DNA from: Phaeosphaeria sp. MPI-PUGE-AT-0046c
Taxonomy: Eukaryota > Ascomycota > Dothideomycetes > Pleosporales > Phaeosphaeriaceae
Assembly (NCBI GenBank): GCA_020747045.1
Contig: JAGTJN010000020.1
Location: forward strand, 62,001-126,000
Length of the DNA stretch: 64,000 bases
Direction of reading: 5' to 3'
Positions 11,663 through 22,656 of this stretch are shown one piece after another. The position numbers were made by a program, and so were the translations under genes. The notes beneath the pieces are model-generated. The model did no database searches. It was not told the origin of the DNA and saw only the letters and a list, made by a program, of their open reading frames with translations. Numbering within the stretch: the first letter of the stretch is position 1; every line of letters begins with the position of its first letter.

Positions 11663-12745
11663 ATGGGGTCCATTGCAATCGACGCAGACGCCGCCAATAC
11701 GGCCGACAAGTCAGTCATGGACCAATACCTCGCAGGGCTACCCTCCAAGAACTTCGAACCTTTGTGGAACAGGATGAACGCAATGGTCCCGCCAACACCA
11801 AATCCTGTTGCTAGGCCACATCTTTGGAAATATTCAGACTCACTACCAGATCTCGAGACAGCAGTCAAGCTCGTTCCAGAAGAGCAAGCCGAGCGGAGAG
11901 TACTGATGCTAGTAAATCCAAGCTTGCGTAGGTCATTATAATGCCTCTTCGTAGCCTCAATCGCTAACCATGGACTAGCTTCCCCACACACTACCGATAC
12001 TATCTATGGTGGCTTGCAAATAGTAAAGCCTGGTGAGACTGCACCAGCCCATCGGCATATCGCATTTGCGTGTCGCTTCATTATCGATGGCGACGGCTTT
12101 ACTGCGGTCGAAGGAAAGAAGATGCCCTTGAAGCGTGGCGACGTGGTCGTAACTCCTACTTGGCATTGGCACGACCATGGTAACGAGAGTGATAAACCGG
12201 TGATCTGGCTTGATATGCTAAATCTACCTCTCTTCACTTACGCTCGTGTGCACTTCGCAGAAGGCTATGCTGAAAAGCGCTACCCAAGCACGTCAGTATT
12301 TACTGCAGATAATGATGATATGGTAACTAACACGCCTTCTAGTTTCTGTGATCCGTCTGATTGGAGGTTTCCTTGGGAACCCGTCGGCAAGGACCTGGAC
12401 AGCCAGGCTGGTGACCATGCTATCTATCACTACAAGACCAAGGAAGGAAAGGAGCTATCTACCACCCTCGGTATGCAGGCTGAACGAGTCAGCCCCCGAA
12501 AGTCAAGTGAGGTCTCCCAAGATAGCTCATCCTTCATTTACCACTGCTACGAAGGCGGAGGACATACTGTCGTCGAGGCCCCATCAGGTGAACGTCTGAC
12601 GTTTAATTGGGAGTCAAGAGATACGTTTGCAATCCCTGCGTGGTCGAAGATCCAGCACTTCAACGATTCCGACTCCGAGGAAGCTTACCTGGTCGCGGTC
12701 AACGACAGTCCCTTCCTTAACCTACTCGGACTGAGGCATCCTTGA
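11663..12745 (+). CDS. Gentisate 1,2-dioxygenase-like bicupin ring-cleavage enzyme
   Basis: Exons 11663-11927, 11979-12291 and 12343-12745 give 326 residues. The start is the ATG at 11663; the frame upstream opens with TTG. Splicing intron 1 restores NPSLPSPHTTDTIYGGLQIV. The cupin metal site is APAHRHIAFACRF plus PTWHWHDHGNESD, followed by a second, degenerate cupin with YEGGGHTVVEA. The 12292-12342 segment is a 51-nt, in-frame stretch with donor GTCAGT, branch CTAAC and acceptor TTCTAG, so it is very likely an intron, though an unspliced 343-residue form stays open. The family opens gentisate (2,5-dihydroxybenzoate) between C1 and C2 to maleylpyruvate; salicylate or hydroxynaphthoate dioxygenases are alternatives. 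Confidence 0.88.
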
Positions 12746-13024
12746 GCATTTTTCTAGCTTTCATGTACAACACGAAAGATATACATTTTGACGCGCTGCA
12801 CTGGCCATCAGTTGTAAATTCACACATCGACCAGGAGTATTACAATGCATCACAGCCACACTAGGATGTGAATCACTTATGTGGTACTACAGAATTATGT
12901 GATAAACCCTCCCCTATTTCTCTCTCGGATTATATTGTAGTACTACTAGCAGAGTTTCAAGCATGCATTTACAGATGTGCTTGTAGTGCGTTGCACCACT
13001 AGACTAAGCACCTGCGTAGGTTAC

Positions 13025-15213
13025 TTATCTTGATGAATCCAAAGTACAGGATACGAGCGCATTAAATGTGACAAATGCTTGCTCCAAGTCAGGAGCTTCG
13101 TGCTTGTACCTATGAAGAAAGTGCTTTGCGATCTCCAATGCCTCAGTCCAACGATCAGAGAGACTGAAGCGCTGACTTCGAATGGCAGCAACAACCAGGA
13201 GTGCTCTTGTGATTGTAGCTCGACAAACAAACCAGAGTCCGTGCTGGCGATGTTTAGGAATCCGGAATATTAGGTCCACGCAATGCTGGATGCATTTCTC
13301 AGCAAGGGGCAATGCCTGCTCCATGTGCGGACCTTCCCTAGGTTGATGGATAACGTAGTAGAGGAACGGTCGATGTATCCATTCTCGACACATGATACTC
13401 CGTGACTGCACGAAATGGGCCAATTCATGATCTGAGACGCGTTCGTCTATTGGTGGTGGAACACAAGAACACCTAATTCGGCGGGTGTAGTTAGTATTTG
13501 GCCAATGAAGGATACTCTTATATGTTCGTACCATGTGTCTATTTGATGCTCTAGGTCCTTGACGTGTTGTATATTCGCCCAAATGTTCTTAACCCAGCCT
13601 TCTGCTTGATCTACGTCTGGTGGACTCATAGTCGTAATAGCTCGGTTGATCATTCGGCGATGAGAGATTTCCGAGAGGTAGTACAACCATCCACGTTGGT
13701 GATCTGGATCTACTCCATGCCCAGTCTCTCCCAAACCATTCTCTGATTTTCTCGATATGAGGTTTGCTGGAGGAGTTGGGAACAGATCAGGCTGGTCGAA
13801 ATTGGCTAGTCCGCTCTGTGGCAAAGGGATCTCGCATCTCAATTCACTAATTGAGAGTATAAGTTGATGTCGGGAGGGATGTGAGGAAACTAAAGAAAGG
13901 GACATACAGCTCAGATTTGAGACAAGACCAGTACAATCGTTGCTCGATAAGACGCAGAGCACCAATTGGCAGGTCGACTTTTAATCGGTCGTGTAGATCT
14001 GTAGGTGTTGAAGTTTGCGATCGCATCCATAGCAGGTTTCTGCATTGAACACAGGCCGAATTGAAATAATTCCATGCTTTCAAAGGTCTCAAACAATACA
14101 TCTCGAAGACCCCAAAAAAGAAAAGGCATTCGACGAGTAGATGCGAAGGATCGATCAAACTAAGCCTTTTCTTCGCTGCCATGTAGTAGGATTGGGCTGT
14201 TTCCATGTCGACGATATGAGGACTGCGTTGCTCTGTCCTTGCGGGTCGATCTGCAAAGTCGGGTTCATAATCGCACTCAAAGGGCTCAGTCAAACAGCCA
14301 AGCGCACAAGTAATAAGCTTTTGAAGTTAGGGCTAGGGCGATCTGAGAGATCGATCACGCAGCGAAGAATTAGGTCAAAGACGTACTTACCACAAGACAT
14401 GATGGTCCATCCCAGCGAGGCCCTTGGTCTACTGCAATCTTCACCCATTCTTGGTATTCTTCGATATCCAGAACAGGATTCTTGACATGCACGAACGTAA
14501 GAAATCTTTTTGAAAGACTACTGAAGTCATTTTCTTGTATACCTCGATTGCCAGGCTGGGTCGAATCGAACGAGTTTGTAGTTGTAGAGACATTCGTGGC
14601 GTGCTCCAGTACGAACGAGTGGATCGGATGTGATGGTGCGCCAAACACTGGCCACTTCAATATGCTCTCGCAATTCAGTAAAGTAGCAGGGTGGCCGGCG
14701 ATATTCGTACGCCCGAACAGTTCGTCGTCAACATATACCGATGTGTTTCCATGTTGACGATCCTGGGTGCTGCTTATTGCGCGTGCTCCCAGCACTACAT
14801 GGGAGCTCGTGTGAGATGCCGGAGTAACAGCTGATAATACCTTGTCTTGCAATGGTTGCCAGGATACTGGTTCGCGAACCGATTGAGTCTCGAGAAGGGT
14901 GACCACGTGATTGAGACGATCTAAGATGGCGAGACTAGCGGGATCATACCTCCATGCACCGAGTCAGTTCGTCCCATCTCAATAGAAGACGATACGAAGC
15001 ATACGTTGCATAATCAGAAGAGCTATCTGGATAACTACACTGACCATGATTAATCTGGCAGAATCCACAAATTGGTCTCGCGTTATCGCATCTCGTTTTG
15101 CGTCGTCGACAAGGTTCGCAGGCGGTCACGGCTCGTTTTCGCTGATACATTGCTGAGGTCCTCTGCCGCTTGTTCGGCGGCTCAAAAGGAAAGTCTGATT
15201 GAGGATCCGCCAT
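13025..15213 (-). CDS. Second Zn2Cys6 transcription factor
   Basis: Five exons (15005-15213, 14391-14949, 13908-14317, 13532-13846, 13025-13472) give 646 residues; all four introns (55, 73, 61, 59 nt) close in phase. The N-terminus holds a basic stretch (NKRQR) and a Zn2Cys6 cluster CEPCRRRKTRC...CGFC...C with spacing C-x2-C-x6-C-x6-C-x2-C-x7-C, followed by YDPASLAILDRLNHV, a linker typical of this class. The middle part (LITCALGCL, YWSCLKSELELRCEI, REWIHRPFLYY) matches uncharacterised fungal regulators. It ends 279 bp from the dioxygenase gene in convergent orientation. Local control of the cluster is inference. Confidence 0.88.
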
Positions 15214-15401
15214 GTTCCGAGTAAGGTGTCCAAATGTGTATGGAATGTGTATGGAGATATGGGATCGGTCGCAAGTTGTTCGAAGGGGTGACAACCGGCG
15301 GCAAATGATGACGATGTCAGAACTAGAGTTAACCCGCGGCACCTGACTCGCGCAGTGACTCCTACTACGAATATTCTCTTTGCATTCTTCGCGGTACCTA
15401 T

Positions 15402-16487
15402 CTATTGACTGTCTTGTGGGAATATAACGCCTCCTTGTCGTCTCGCTTCATCCAGCAGTTCCATCACTCGGACTGTCTCAGCCCAGGGCATTGTTTCGCT
15501 TTCTGTACGGCCCGCCGCAATGTCTAAGGCGACTGCATCCGCTTCCCAGTAAAAGCCCATGCCGGGTCTTTCAAATTCAAACTTCTTATCCTCCAAACCA
15601 CTCTTTTGTAGCACGAAAGAACTCGGCACAGAAGCCGCAAACCCGTCCACGACGATTGTACCTTCGCTGCCCTCGATCCTGCAGAATGAGAGTGGTGTCT
15701 TCATACCAGTCGCAGAATGCGACGTCGCAATGCCCTGTCGACCGTCTGCGTGATGTAGAAGTATGGAAGTTCCAACATCGACACCATCAGAGAGGGTCGA
15801 GGTCGCTAGCAGCTTGGGTTTCTCGGATGCCTCCTTAAGGCTTGTTCCCAATGGTTGCTCCAACCCGATGATCGCCCAGGTCAAGGAATAGATCCCAATG
15901 TCGAGCAAGCTGCTTGCGCCCAAAGACAAGTTCTTGAGACGAGAGTCGGAACCCTTTGAATCGAGGCCCTGGTCCATGGCGAAGTCGCACAGCACACGAT
16001 GCACACGGCCGATCGCTTTGTCTTCGTGAACGAGCTTCTGGATGCTCTTCACCAATGGAAAGAAACGCGTCCACATCGCTTCCATGACAAAAACGCCTCT
16101 GGCTTTTGCAGCTTCGAACACCTCTCGTGTCTCACGGACGTTCAACGTAAACGTTTTCTCGCAGAGAACATGTTTGCCGTGGTGAATGGCATCGAGGCAG
16201 TTCTTCTTGTGGAATCCATGCGGGGTACCAATGTAGATGATATCGACGTCCTTGTCGTTGTAAACATCTTCGTAACTACCATATAGAGCTGGTGCGGGTG
16301 AACCTGCAGGGAGGTGCTTTGAAGCAAATCTTTGGGCCTTTTCTAGCGATGAGGACCCGATGGCTTGTATGATGTGGTTGGCATTCGCGTCCTTTCGATC
16401 AATTGCCAAATCAGCGACGAACCACGATGAGATCAATCCAGTGGCCACGATGCCCCAACGCAAGGTAGGCTTCTCGGACGAAGTCAT
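15402..16487 (-). CDS. Gfo/Idh/MocA oxidoreductase, dimeric dihydrodiol/D-xylose dehydrogenase type
   Basis: Single exon, 361 residues, ATG start. The N-terminal Rossmann fold starts LRWGIVATGLISSWF, followed by IGTPHGFHKKNCLDAI and HVLCEKTFTLN. The usual EKP motif reads EKT here, with the catalytic Lys kept. The MEAMWTRFFP segment is typical of the fungal and animal dihydrodiol dehydrogenase / NADP-D-xylose dehydrogenase group. It should oxidise a sugar or a trans-dihydrodiol using NADP+. It stands only 188 bp downstream of the Zn2Cys6 factor's start, so that factor's promoter overlaps this gene's 3' end. The substrate cannot be told from sequence. Confidence 0.88.
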   Translation of the reverse strand: MTSSEKPTLRWGIVATGLISSWFVADLAIDRKDANANHIIQAIGSSSLEKAQRFASKHLPAGSPAPALYGSYEDVYNDKDVDIIYIGTPHGFHKKNCLDAIHHGKHVLCEKTFTLNVRETREVFEAAKARGVFVMEAMWTRFFPLVKSIQKLVHEDKAIGRVHRVLCDFAMDQGLDSKGSDSRLKNLSLGASSLLDIGIYSLTWAIIGLEQPLGTSLKEASEKPKLLATSTLSDGVDVGTSILLHHADGRQGIATSHSATGMKTPLSFCRIEGSEGTIVVDGFAASVPSSFVLQKSGLEDKKFEFERPGMGFYWEADAVALDIAAGRTESETMPWAETVRVMELLDEARRQGGVIFPQDSQ

Positions 16488-17410
16488 GGCTGCAAATGGA
16501 ATATATGGAAGTAATTATCGGAAAGATCTGTAAGTCGCTGTTATGTGTACAATAGGTGCCTGTTGGTCTTGTATTCGGCCTCAGGGTTCGGGCCTTTAGC
16601 CGCTGGTTTGACAGCCTAAGCAGGTCGCGTAGCGTGCTCACTCCAGCTCCGCCGAACTACCAACGAATGGGGTCTAATTGAGTAGCCGACACTCCCCGAT
16701 GCCCTCCACGATTTTTTTCAGATGAGATTGTGTAGCATCCACACTCCACACTCCACACTCCAAGGTTGAAGCCTGATACTAGTGTATTACATCAGGTTCG
16801 CACGCATTTCGGAGATCCTCTCGCTTACGGATGATATACCGCCGTGTCCGCGATAACGTTACTGGGTGTCAGGCAAGTCCTCGGTACAATCGATCCACTG
16901 CGAAACTCCATGGAGCTTCCACCGCATATTGGAGCACATTCAGTACCAATATCGGCCTCGGATAGCGAATTGTTGTCATGTTCGACAAGTCTCGTTGTCA
17001 GCGGAGTCATTGTACATCATCAAACACTTACGCAGGCTAATATCACATCAATATCTACGAAGGGGCAGGTATTTGGTAATGCACCACAACAGCAACCATC
17101 AGAAATTTCATAACTCTACCACGAGTGTTATAGAACACTGTGATTACCAGAATGCTATGAGATCACGTAAAAGTACAACTGGACTATCTATCAAGCTATT
17201 TACTGTGTATCACGGGTAGTGCTGTAGGTCTTATGGTAGAGCTGTAGACTTTGAGATTGCATCACTGAGAATCAGCTCCTTCGTATATCTCGACTGGTAG
17301 GCATATTACAAGCCAAGGTCCTCAGCCACACGGATCCACCAGTTGGAGGCTTAGAAAAAACAATGTGTGCATTTGCCCGAATACGCAACTATGCCATTTC
17401 TGTGATGAAA
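16488..17410. other. Intergenic region between the two oxidoreductase genes
   Basis: It carries the promoter of the downstream minus-strand gene. A small tandem repeat, ACACTCC x3, lies at 16741-16761. Short frames at 16825-17219 lack features. Nothing else is seen. Confidence 0.45.
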
Positions 17411-18595
17411 CTATTGGTAACGAGTCGACCCGGCTTGTAAGATCATTTTGAAAAGCTCAATGTCCTTCTTTGCATCCTTCACACTCGTCTTGGGGATCTT
17501 CTTGTTGACGGTATCATCATGTAGTGCTAATAGCTCGAGCGTGTATGGGTCGGTGAACGTTTTGCGAATTATTCGCTCTTGAAAGCCGTCTCCAACCTTC
17601 TCCCTGACTGTCATCGTTACTGGGAGTCCTTTTATGTAAGGTGTGTCGTAGTTGATTCGCACGATCTTGTCCATGGAGTAGACTTCAATGTGAGCGTCGA
17701 ATTGCGGTACCTCGATAAGTCCTGATTCGTAGGTCACGGGGAAGTCATTGTATTTGAACAAGACACTGAATATGCCAGGTAGAGTGAGTACGGCGCCAGC
17801 CACAGATTCGGGCATGCCGAGAATTTCGCGCATGGCTGAAAGATCGTGGGTTCCAAGACTATACTTATGTCAGCATTATTCACAAAAACAAGACATACTT
17901 GAAAGAACACCTCACCCTCCCAATACTCTGAGCATAAGTCTCGATGATGAAGTCACAGGCACACCGAACTCTTCACGCAGTGCCTGCTCGTGCATATCCG
18001 TTTCACGCGTAATTCGATCCTGGTCGTCGTCTTCGCTGAAGTCGTCGAATCGTTTGGGAAACATGCCCGATTGCGCGACACCTAGCGCATTTGGTCCGAT
18101 AATGTCTCTTACTCGTGCGTACTTGACTTGTGCCATGCCCCCCACCTCTTTGATCGCGTCCTCGAGTGTAAGAGCATACCGCCTCATGGTACCGACGAAA
18201 ATCCTGCCCTGTGATGCTTCCTCCGCAGCAATGAGTCTATCAATGTCCCGGAAGCAAAGGGCTGCTGGCTTCTCTAACAAGCAGTACTTGTTATATTTGA
18301 GTGCAAGCAGTGCGTGCGGGACATGATATGCGTCAGCATTGGCAACTAGGACAACATCAACCTCTGGAGAGGCACAAAGCTCTTCAGCATCAATGGTCGT
18401 CTTGATAGGCGTGGGACCCAAGACCTTCGTCGCCGCATGCGCGAGTGCTTGCTTCGAAACATCGCAAAGACACGTTATCTGATACCAGTCTGCGAGCGCG
18501 TTCAGATTGGGGATGTGAATAACCTGGGAGACTTCTCCGCAGCCTATTATGCCTACGCGTAGGACTTTTCCGGTAGTGTTTGTAGCTGTTGCCAT
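17411..18595 (-). CDS. Gfo/Idh/MocA family oxidoreductase
   Basis: Two exons (17916-18595, 17411-17858) separated by a 57-nt phase-2 intron give 375 residues. The start is the ATG at 18595; the longer frame begins with TTG. The NAD(P)-binding motif is GIIGCGEVSQVIHIP, the catalytic motif LLEKPAALCF (EKP intact), and the junction restores RVLGGLGTHDLSAMREILGMP, typical of fungal members. The C-terminal alpha/beta domain is complete. Family members oxidise or reduce sugars, inositols and related polyols. It is divergent from the MFS transporter (635-bp shared upstream region), suggesting the transporter's substrate or a derivative is what it acts on. Confidence 0.88.
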
Positions 18596-19229
18596 GTTGG
18601 GTATTGAAAAGGGAGTCAAGTGTAGATACTCTGTATCCTGGCGGACACCGACCAGATTTATGCGGCATCAACCTGCTACAACCGTCGTTTGCGTTCATTC
18701 ACTGTTATGTTGCCTCGTGCTGTTTTGCCACTTTCCACCTGATGCCCGATGTTCCCCTGGACACCAAGACCACCGTACCTCGATTCCCTACGTGGCGGGG
18801 TAACGGGGAGTATCGGGCGAGGCTGATTAATCCAGATCACGATGCTCATCACCACTAGCGATGTTCACACCGTCAATGCACTATAAGCATGACTCGTATA
18901 GGCCCGAAATCTTGGCCTCTCCACACGAGGACTCCTCCGAACAACGCTAGCGGCAGACCAATAAAACACTTCCGCGAAGCAAGGAGATGAACCATTAGCT
19001 TCCGAAAGTCTGCTCCGAGCAGCTCGGACAGACCAAGCACTGTGCCCAGCTCCACGGGGTACCCCGTAGACGATACCGAAACGACGGCCAGGCTGGGGTT
19101 GGCAAATCATCCGATTGTGGATAATTGTTAAATTCTCTCGACTCCCTGCTGTGAACTCATCAACAGCCTGCAAGCCCTGCATCGATAATAAGCCCATAAC
19201 ACACAAAGCGCGTTGAGTCGTAGTTCACC
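18596..19229. promoter_or_regulatory. Divergent promoter of oxidoreductase and sugar transporter
   Basis: It contains the perfect palindrome at 19054-19067 (separate entry) and a GCGGGG at 18795-18800 that fits the CreA repressor consensus SYGGRG. Glucose repression of the pair would be sensible but is inferred. No coding potential is supported. Confidence 0.45.
19054..19067. promoter_or_regulatory. 14-bp perfect palindrome containing CGG-N6-CCG
   Basis: ACGGGGTACCCCGT is self-complementary over 14 bp and contains CGG and CCG triplets separated by six bases, the spacing read by Ppr1/UaY-type Zn2Cys6 dimers. It lies 163 bp before the transporter ATG and about 460 bp before the divergent oxidoreductase ATG. 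Two Zn2Cys6 genes lie within 12 kb. The operator role is inferred. Confidence 0.45.
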
Positions 19230-21005
19230 ATGGGACTCTTCAATCGGGAGAAAAGCAAGGGCGCTGAGCGATCTGTCGGCGCCGAACTCGCAGCAGTAAG
19301 TAGGAATCGAATTCTACACGGCTGTGGACAATAAGAGCATTCTGAACATGGTGATTGACAGGGAAATGCAGGTACTGCCAAATGATGACCGACCATGGTA
19401 CCGTGTACCGCATCTCCTCAAGCTCAACCTTACACTGCTCGTACCGTTGATCTCTGCTGGTGCTGTTGGGTATGATGGTATGCTCAGTCTATGCCCTCTA
19501 AACCCTGGTGTGGCTATAGCTAATCACATTCCCAGGCTCCATGATGAACGGTCTCCAATCGCTTCCCCAATGGCGCAACTTCTTCGGTAAACCAGATGGC
19601 GCCCTTCTAGGAGCTATGAACTCCGTGTATCCAGCTGGCAAGGTCGTTGCCCTTTTCCTCGTCACATATCTGGCCGACCGCTTCGGAAGAAAGCCCACTA
19701 TAACCATTGGCATTGTCGCCTGCATAGCCTTCGCCATCATGCAGGGGCTGGCGCAGAACTTTAGTACTTTTATTGCTGCACGAGCAATCTTGGGTTTCTT
19801 CACCAGTTTTCTTGCACAGCCAAGTCCTATTCTGGTTGCAGAGTTGGCATACCCGACACACCGTGGAAAGATCACGGCCCTATACAACACGTCCTTTGTA
19901 AGTTGGAAAGATGATCGGAGCGCTAAAAAGTATGATTGCTGACTGTACATAGTATCTTGGAGGTATCATCGCTGCATGGATGGCTTACGGCATGAGTGGC
20001 TGGACATCGAACTGGGCATGGCGAATTCCATCCATAGTACAGGGAGCCTTGCCGCTCATCCAACTTGCCGGCATCTACTTCGTACCCGAATCACCTCGAT
20101 GGCTAGCAGCCCACGGAAAAGTTGCAGAGGCCCGTAAAGTCATCGCGGACTACCACGCAGGCGGTGACCAAGATTCTCCATTGGTCAAATTTGAGATGGC
20201 TGAGATCGAGGGCGCACTCACATTCGAAGCCGACTCTGTGTCTCAGAACTCGTGGTTCGAACTTATCCGCACACCAGCCAACCGCAAGCGTACACTTATC
20301 GCAGTTCTTGTCGGTTGGTTTGCGCAATGGAATGGTGTCGGCATTATCTCTTACTACCTCACGCTTGTCCTCAACACTATTGGTATCACCAAAGCCAAGG
20401 AACAAACACGCATCAACGGTATCTTGCAGATCACGAACTGGCTGGCTGCAATTTTTGCTGGAGCCATGATGATTGATCGTCTCGGTCGTCGTACCCTCTT
20501 TCTTACGTCAACAGCTGGCATGTGTGTCAGTTATGTTATCTGGACTGGTTTGACGTCCAACTTCGTGAGCACTCGGGACGAGTCCGTCGGCCAGGCTGTC
20601 GTGGCCTTCATCTTCATCTTTTTCTTCTTCTACGCGATCGCGTGGGCTCCACTGCTCCAAGCCTACATCGTTGAGATCTATCCGTACACGCTTCGTGGCC
20701 GCGGTGTCTCTGCTATGTATGTATCCACGTTCTTGGGTCTGGTGGTTGGTAACCAGGTCAATCCTATTGCCATGAAGAACATCGGATGGAAGTACTACAT
20801 TTTCTTCTGTTGTCTGTTGGCAGTTCTATTTGTCATAATATGGTTCTTGTTCCCCGAGACAAAGGGTCACTCGCTTGAAGAGATTCGCGAAGTTTTCGAG
20901 GGTAAAAGAGAATCCAAGACAGTAGAGGAGGCGGAGACCGGTGAGGATCATGAGATCAACGAGAAGGAGAAGGAAAATAAGGTTAGGCAGGTCGAGATCG
21001 CGTGA
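19230..21005 (+). CDS. MFS sugar transporter (hexose/disaccharide permease type)
   Basis: Four exons (19230-19295, 19372-19477, 19536-19897, 19953-21005) give 528 residues, with introns of 76, 58 and 55 nt. Sugar-porter signatures are present: DRFGRKP in the loop between helices 2 and 3, PESPRWL after helix 6, DRLGRRTLF and the terminal PETKGHSLEEI. About 12 membrane segments can be counted, and the tail is charged and cytosolic. The N-terminus AELAAVLPNDDRPWY, restored by splicing, is typical of fungal lactose/hexose permease-like proteins. It likely imports a sugar or glycoside by proton symport. With the cytosolic GH3 enzyme in the same region, a beta-glucoside is plausible. Confidence 0.93.
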
Positions 21006-21864
21006 GATTAACATTCAGTCAAGGGTAGGAGAAGAACTGTGATAGCGACTGCTTTAATTGTCATCAAATTTGAACAAACACATTTGATCTGTAATATATG
21101 ATGCTGGCCAAGTTAAGATATCGCCACCTGAAAGCGATCGTCTTTATTATGATGTAATAAGCAGACTACATGAAGAGGCTACATTTTACAAGGATCTATA
21201 GTCCGGGGGCTCATCACCAGTTGGGTAAACGGTAGGCTTTCAAGAATCTTAAGAACATCTCGTCATTGACAAATACCGCTCGCCAAATTCAACTATGCTA
21301 CAAGGTTAGCTGAGCTTTAATGTATGTAAAGTGCATAGTTAATGTGAACAGGTAATTCCTTTAGGTGACTACCACCTGCAAACGCCAACATTTGAACTCG
21401 TTTGAAAAGAACTAGCTTCTCACTTGCACATCTCGGCGCTAGGACCTCTGCGCAAGATTGCTACCACTGCGATGTATAATTTTCAAATACTTGACTTGTG
21501 GCACATGTATCTCTGTGGTGCGAGAAATGCTGACACTACGCAGAATAGTGTAAAGGGAGCCCAGGAGAAGCTACCTAGCGACGGAGTGAATGCCATCGGA
21601 AAAGAAGGGTCTGTTTCTTTGAGGCCATGTGTCCCTATTCGAGACTAGATATAGCTTGGTGTCTATAGCTATTGTTTTTCGCTCTCGTCATGCGTCGCTC
21701 GGCGCAAACAAATTAATGTCTACCTCAACCCACCTGCACCCTACAAATGTTACATCTGTCGGTACCACCTACACAATCGCTGCCCACGCGGCGCGAGGAT
21801 AAGATCCGCTTGCTTGTAACTGAATGTCGTCGTATGCCCAAGATCAAAGCTCACCCAGTAACAG
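21006..21864. other. Intergenic region, no supported gene
   Basis: AT-rich 3' flank of the transporter gene. The frame at 21424-21648 opens with TTG and has no features. An ATG at 21716 runs only about 25 codons to a stop without a clear donor. Confidence 0.4.
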
Positions 21865-22656
21865 ATGCGCAAATTCGGTATCACACGAAAACCTGCCGTT
21901 CGACTACTTCGAAACTGCGGAAACGACATCAATCGCGCTCTACAGTCGAGGAGCGATATTACATCTACTCCAAAGGCTAATGCTGACGATCAAGCTGCAT
22001 TGACGGCCACAAAATCGCATCGTGAGCAAGATGCAGCCCCAGCCGACACATCTGATGGAGCCGGCAACAACGCGCCGGCGCACTCAAGTGCCCAAGCAGC
22101 TCCTCCAGAACGCAACGTCGAACTCGCAGAGTTCTTCAAGGGCTTGTCCATAATCGCACCTGCCCTTGCAGCACTTGATCGCAAGCTCGCCGCCTCAGCC
22201 CTGGAACCACATCCTCGAGCGCGCAAGAAAATGTCTTTCTACGCATACTCCCTCGCTCATCTCCCGCGCTCCCTCTCCGTGCTCCCACGTCGTTCATGCA
22301 AACCAGCATGTGTTTCGAAAAGCGCAGAGCTGAAGCAAGTGTCCCCGCTACGATCTCGGAAACTTCCCGAGCCGATGGAGAAGTATCCATACACCATCGT
22401 GCAACACTACTTGGCTCGCGAACCTCCTACCAGCGCTCAAGTCATGGGATGCAGCTCGAGGGACGATGCCCAGGCGTGTCTAGCAGGGTATGAGGAGAGT
22501 TTCCAGGGTAGGTCAGTGTTTGTGAAGGGCCGTGGCAAGCAATTCTGTGTGCCAGCCGAGCTGGGCAATGGGGAGTGGGGTTTTGAGGTACGAATCTTGG
22601 ATAGGAAGGTGTGTAAAGTGAATGTTACAGGGAATGAGCAGGAAAAGGATGTTTGA
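21865..22656 (+). CDS. Hypothetical protein
   Basis: Single-exon frame of 263 residues from an ATG with an in-frame stop just upstream. It is rich in Ala, Ser, Arg and Lys, with no signal peptide, membrane segment or motif that I recognise. The middle (about 85-115) is Ala/Leu-rich and may be helical, and the C-terminal third (EKYPYTIVQHYLAREP to VFVKGRGKQFCVPAELGNG) looks folded. I cannot name a family. It may be lineage-specific; the start could also be wrong if an upstream exon was missed. Confidence 0.45.
   Translation: MRKFGITRKPAVRLLRNCGNDINRALQSRSDITSTPKANADDQAALTATKSHREQDAAPADTSDGAGNNAPAHSSAQAAPPERNVELAEFFKGLSIIAPALAALDRKLAASALEPHPRARKKMSFYAYSLAHLPRSLSVLPRRSCKPACVSKSAELKQVSPLRSRKLPEPMEKYPYTIVQHYLAREPPTSAQVMGCSSRDDAQACLAGYEESFQGRSVFVKGRGKQFCVPAELGNGEWGFEVRILDRKVCKVNVTGNEQEKDV

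Noticed and set aside
16741..16761. ACACTCC triplication as a regulatory array
   Set aside because: Only three short copies, not associated with other signals; likely simple sequence.
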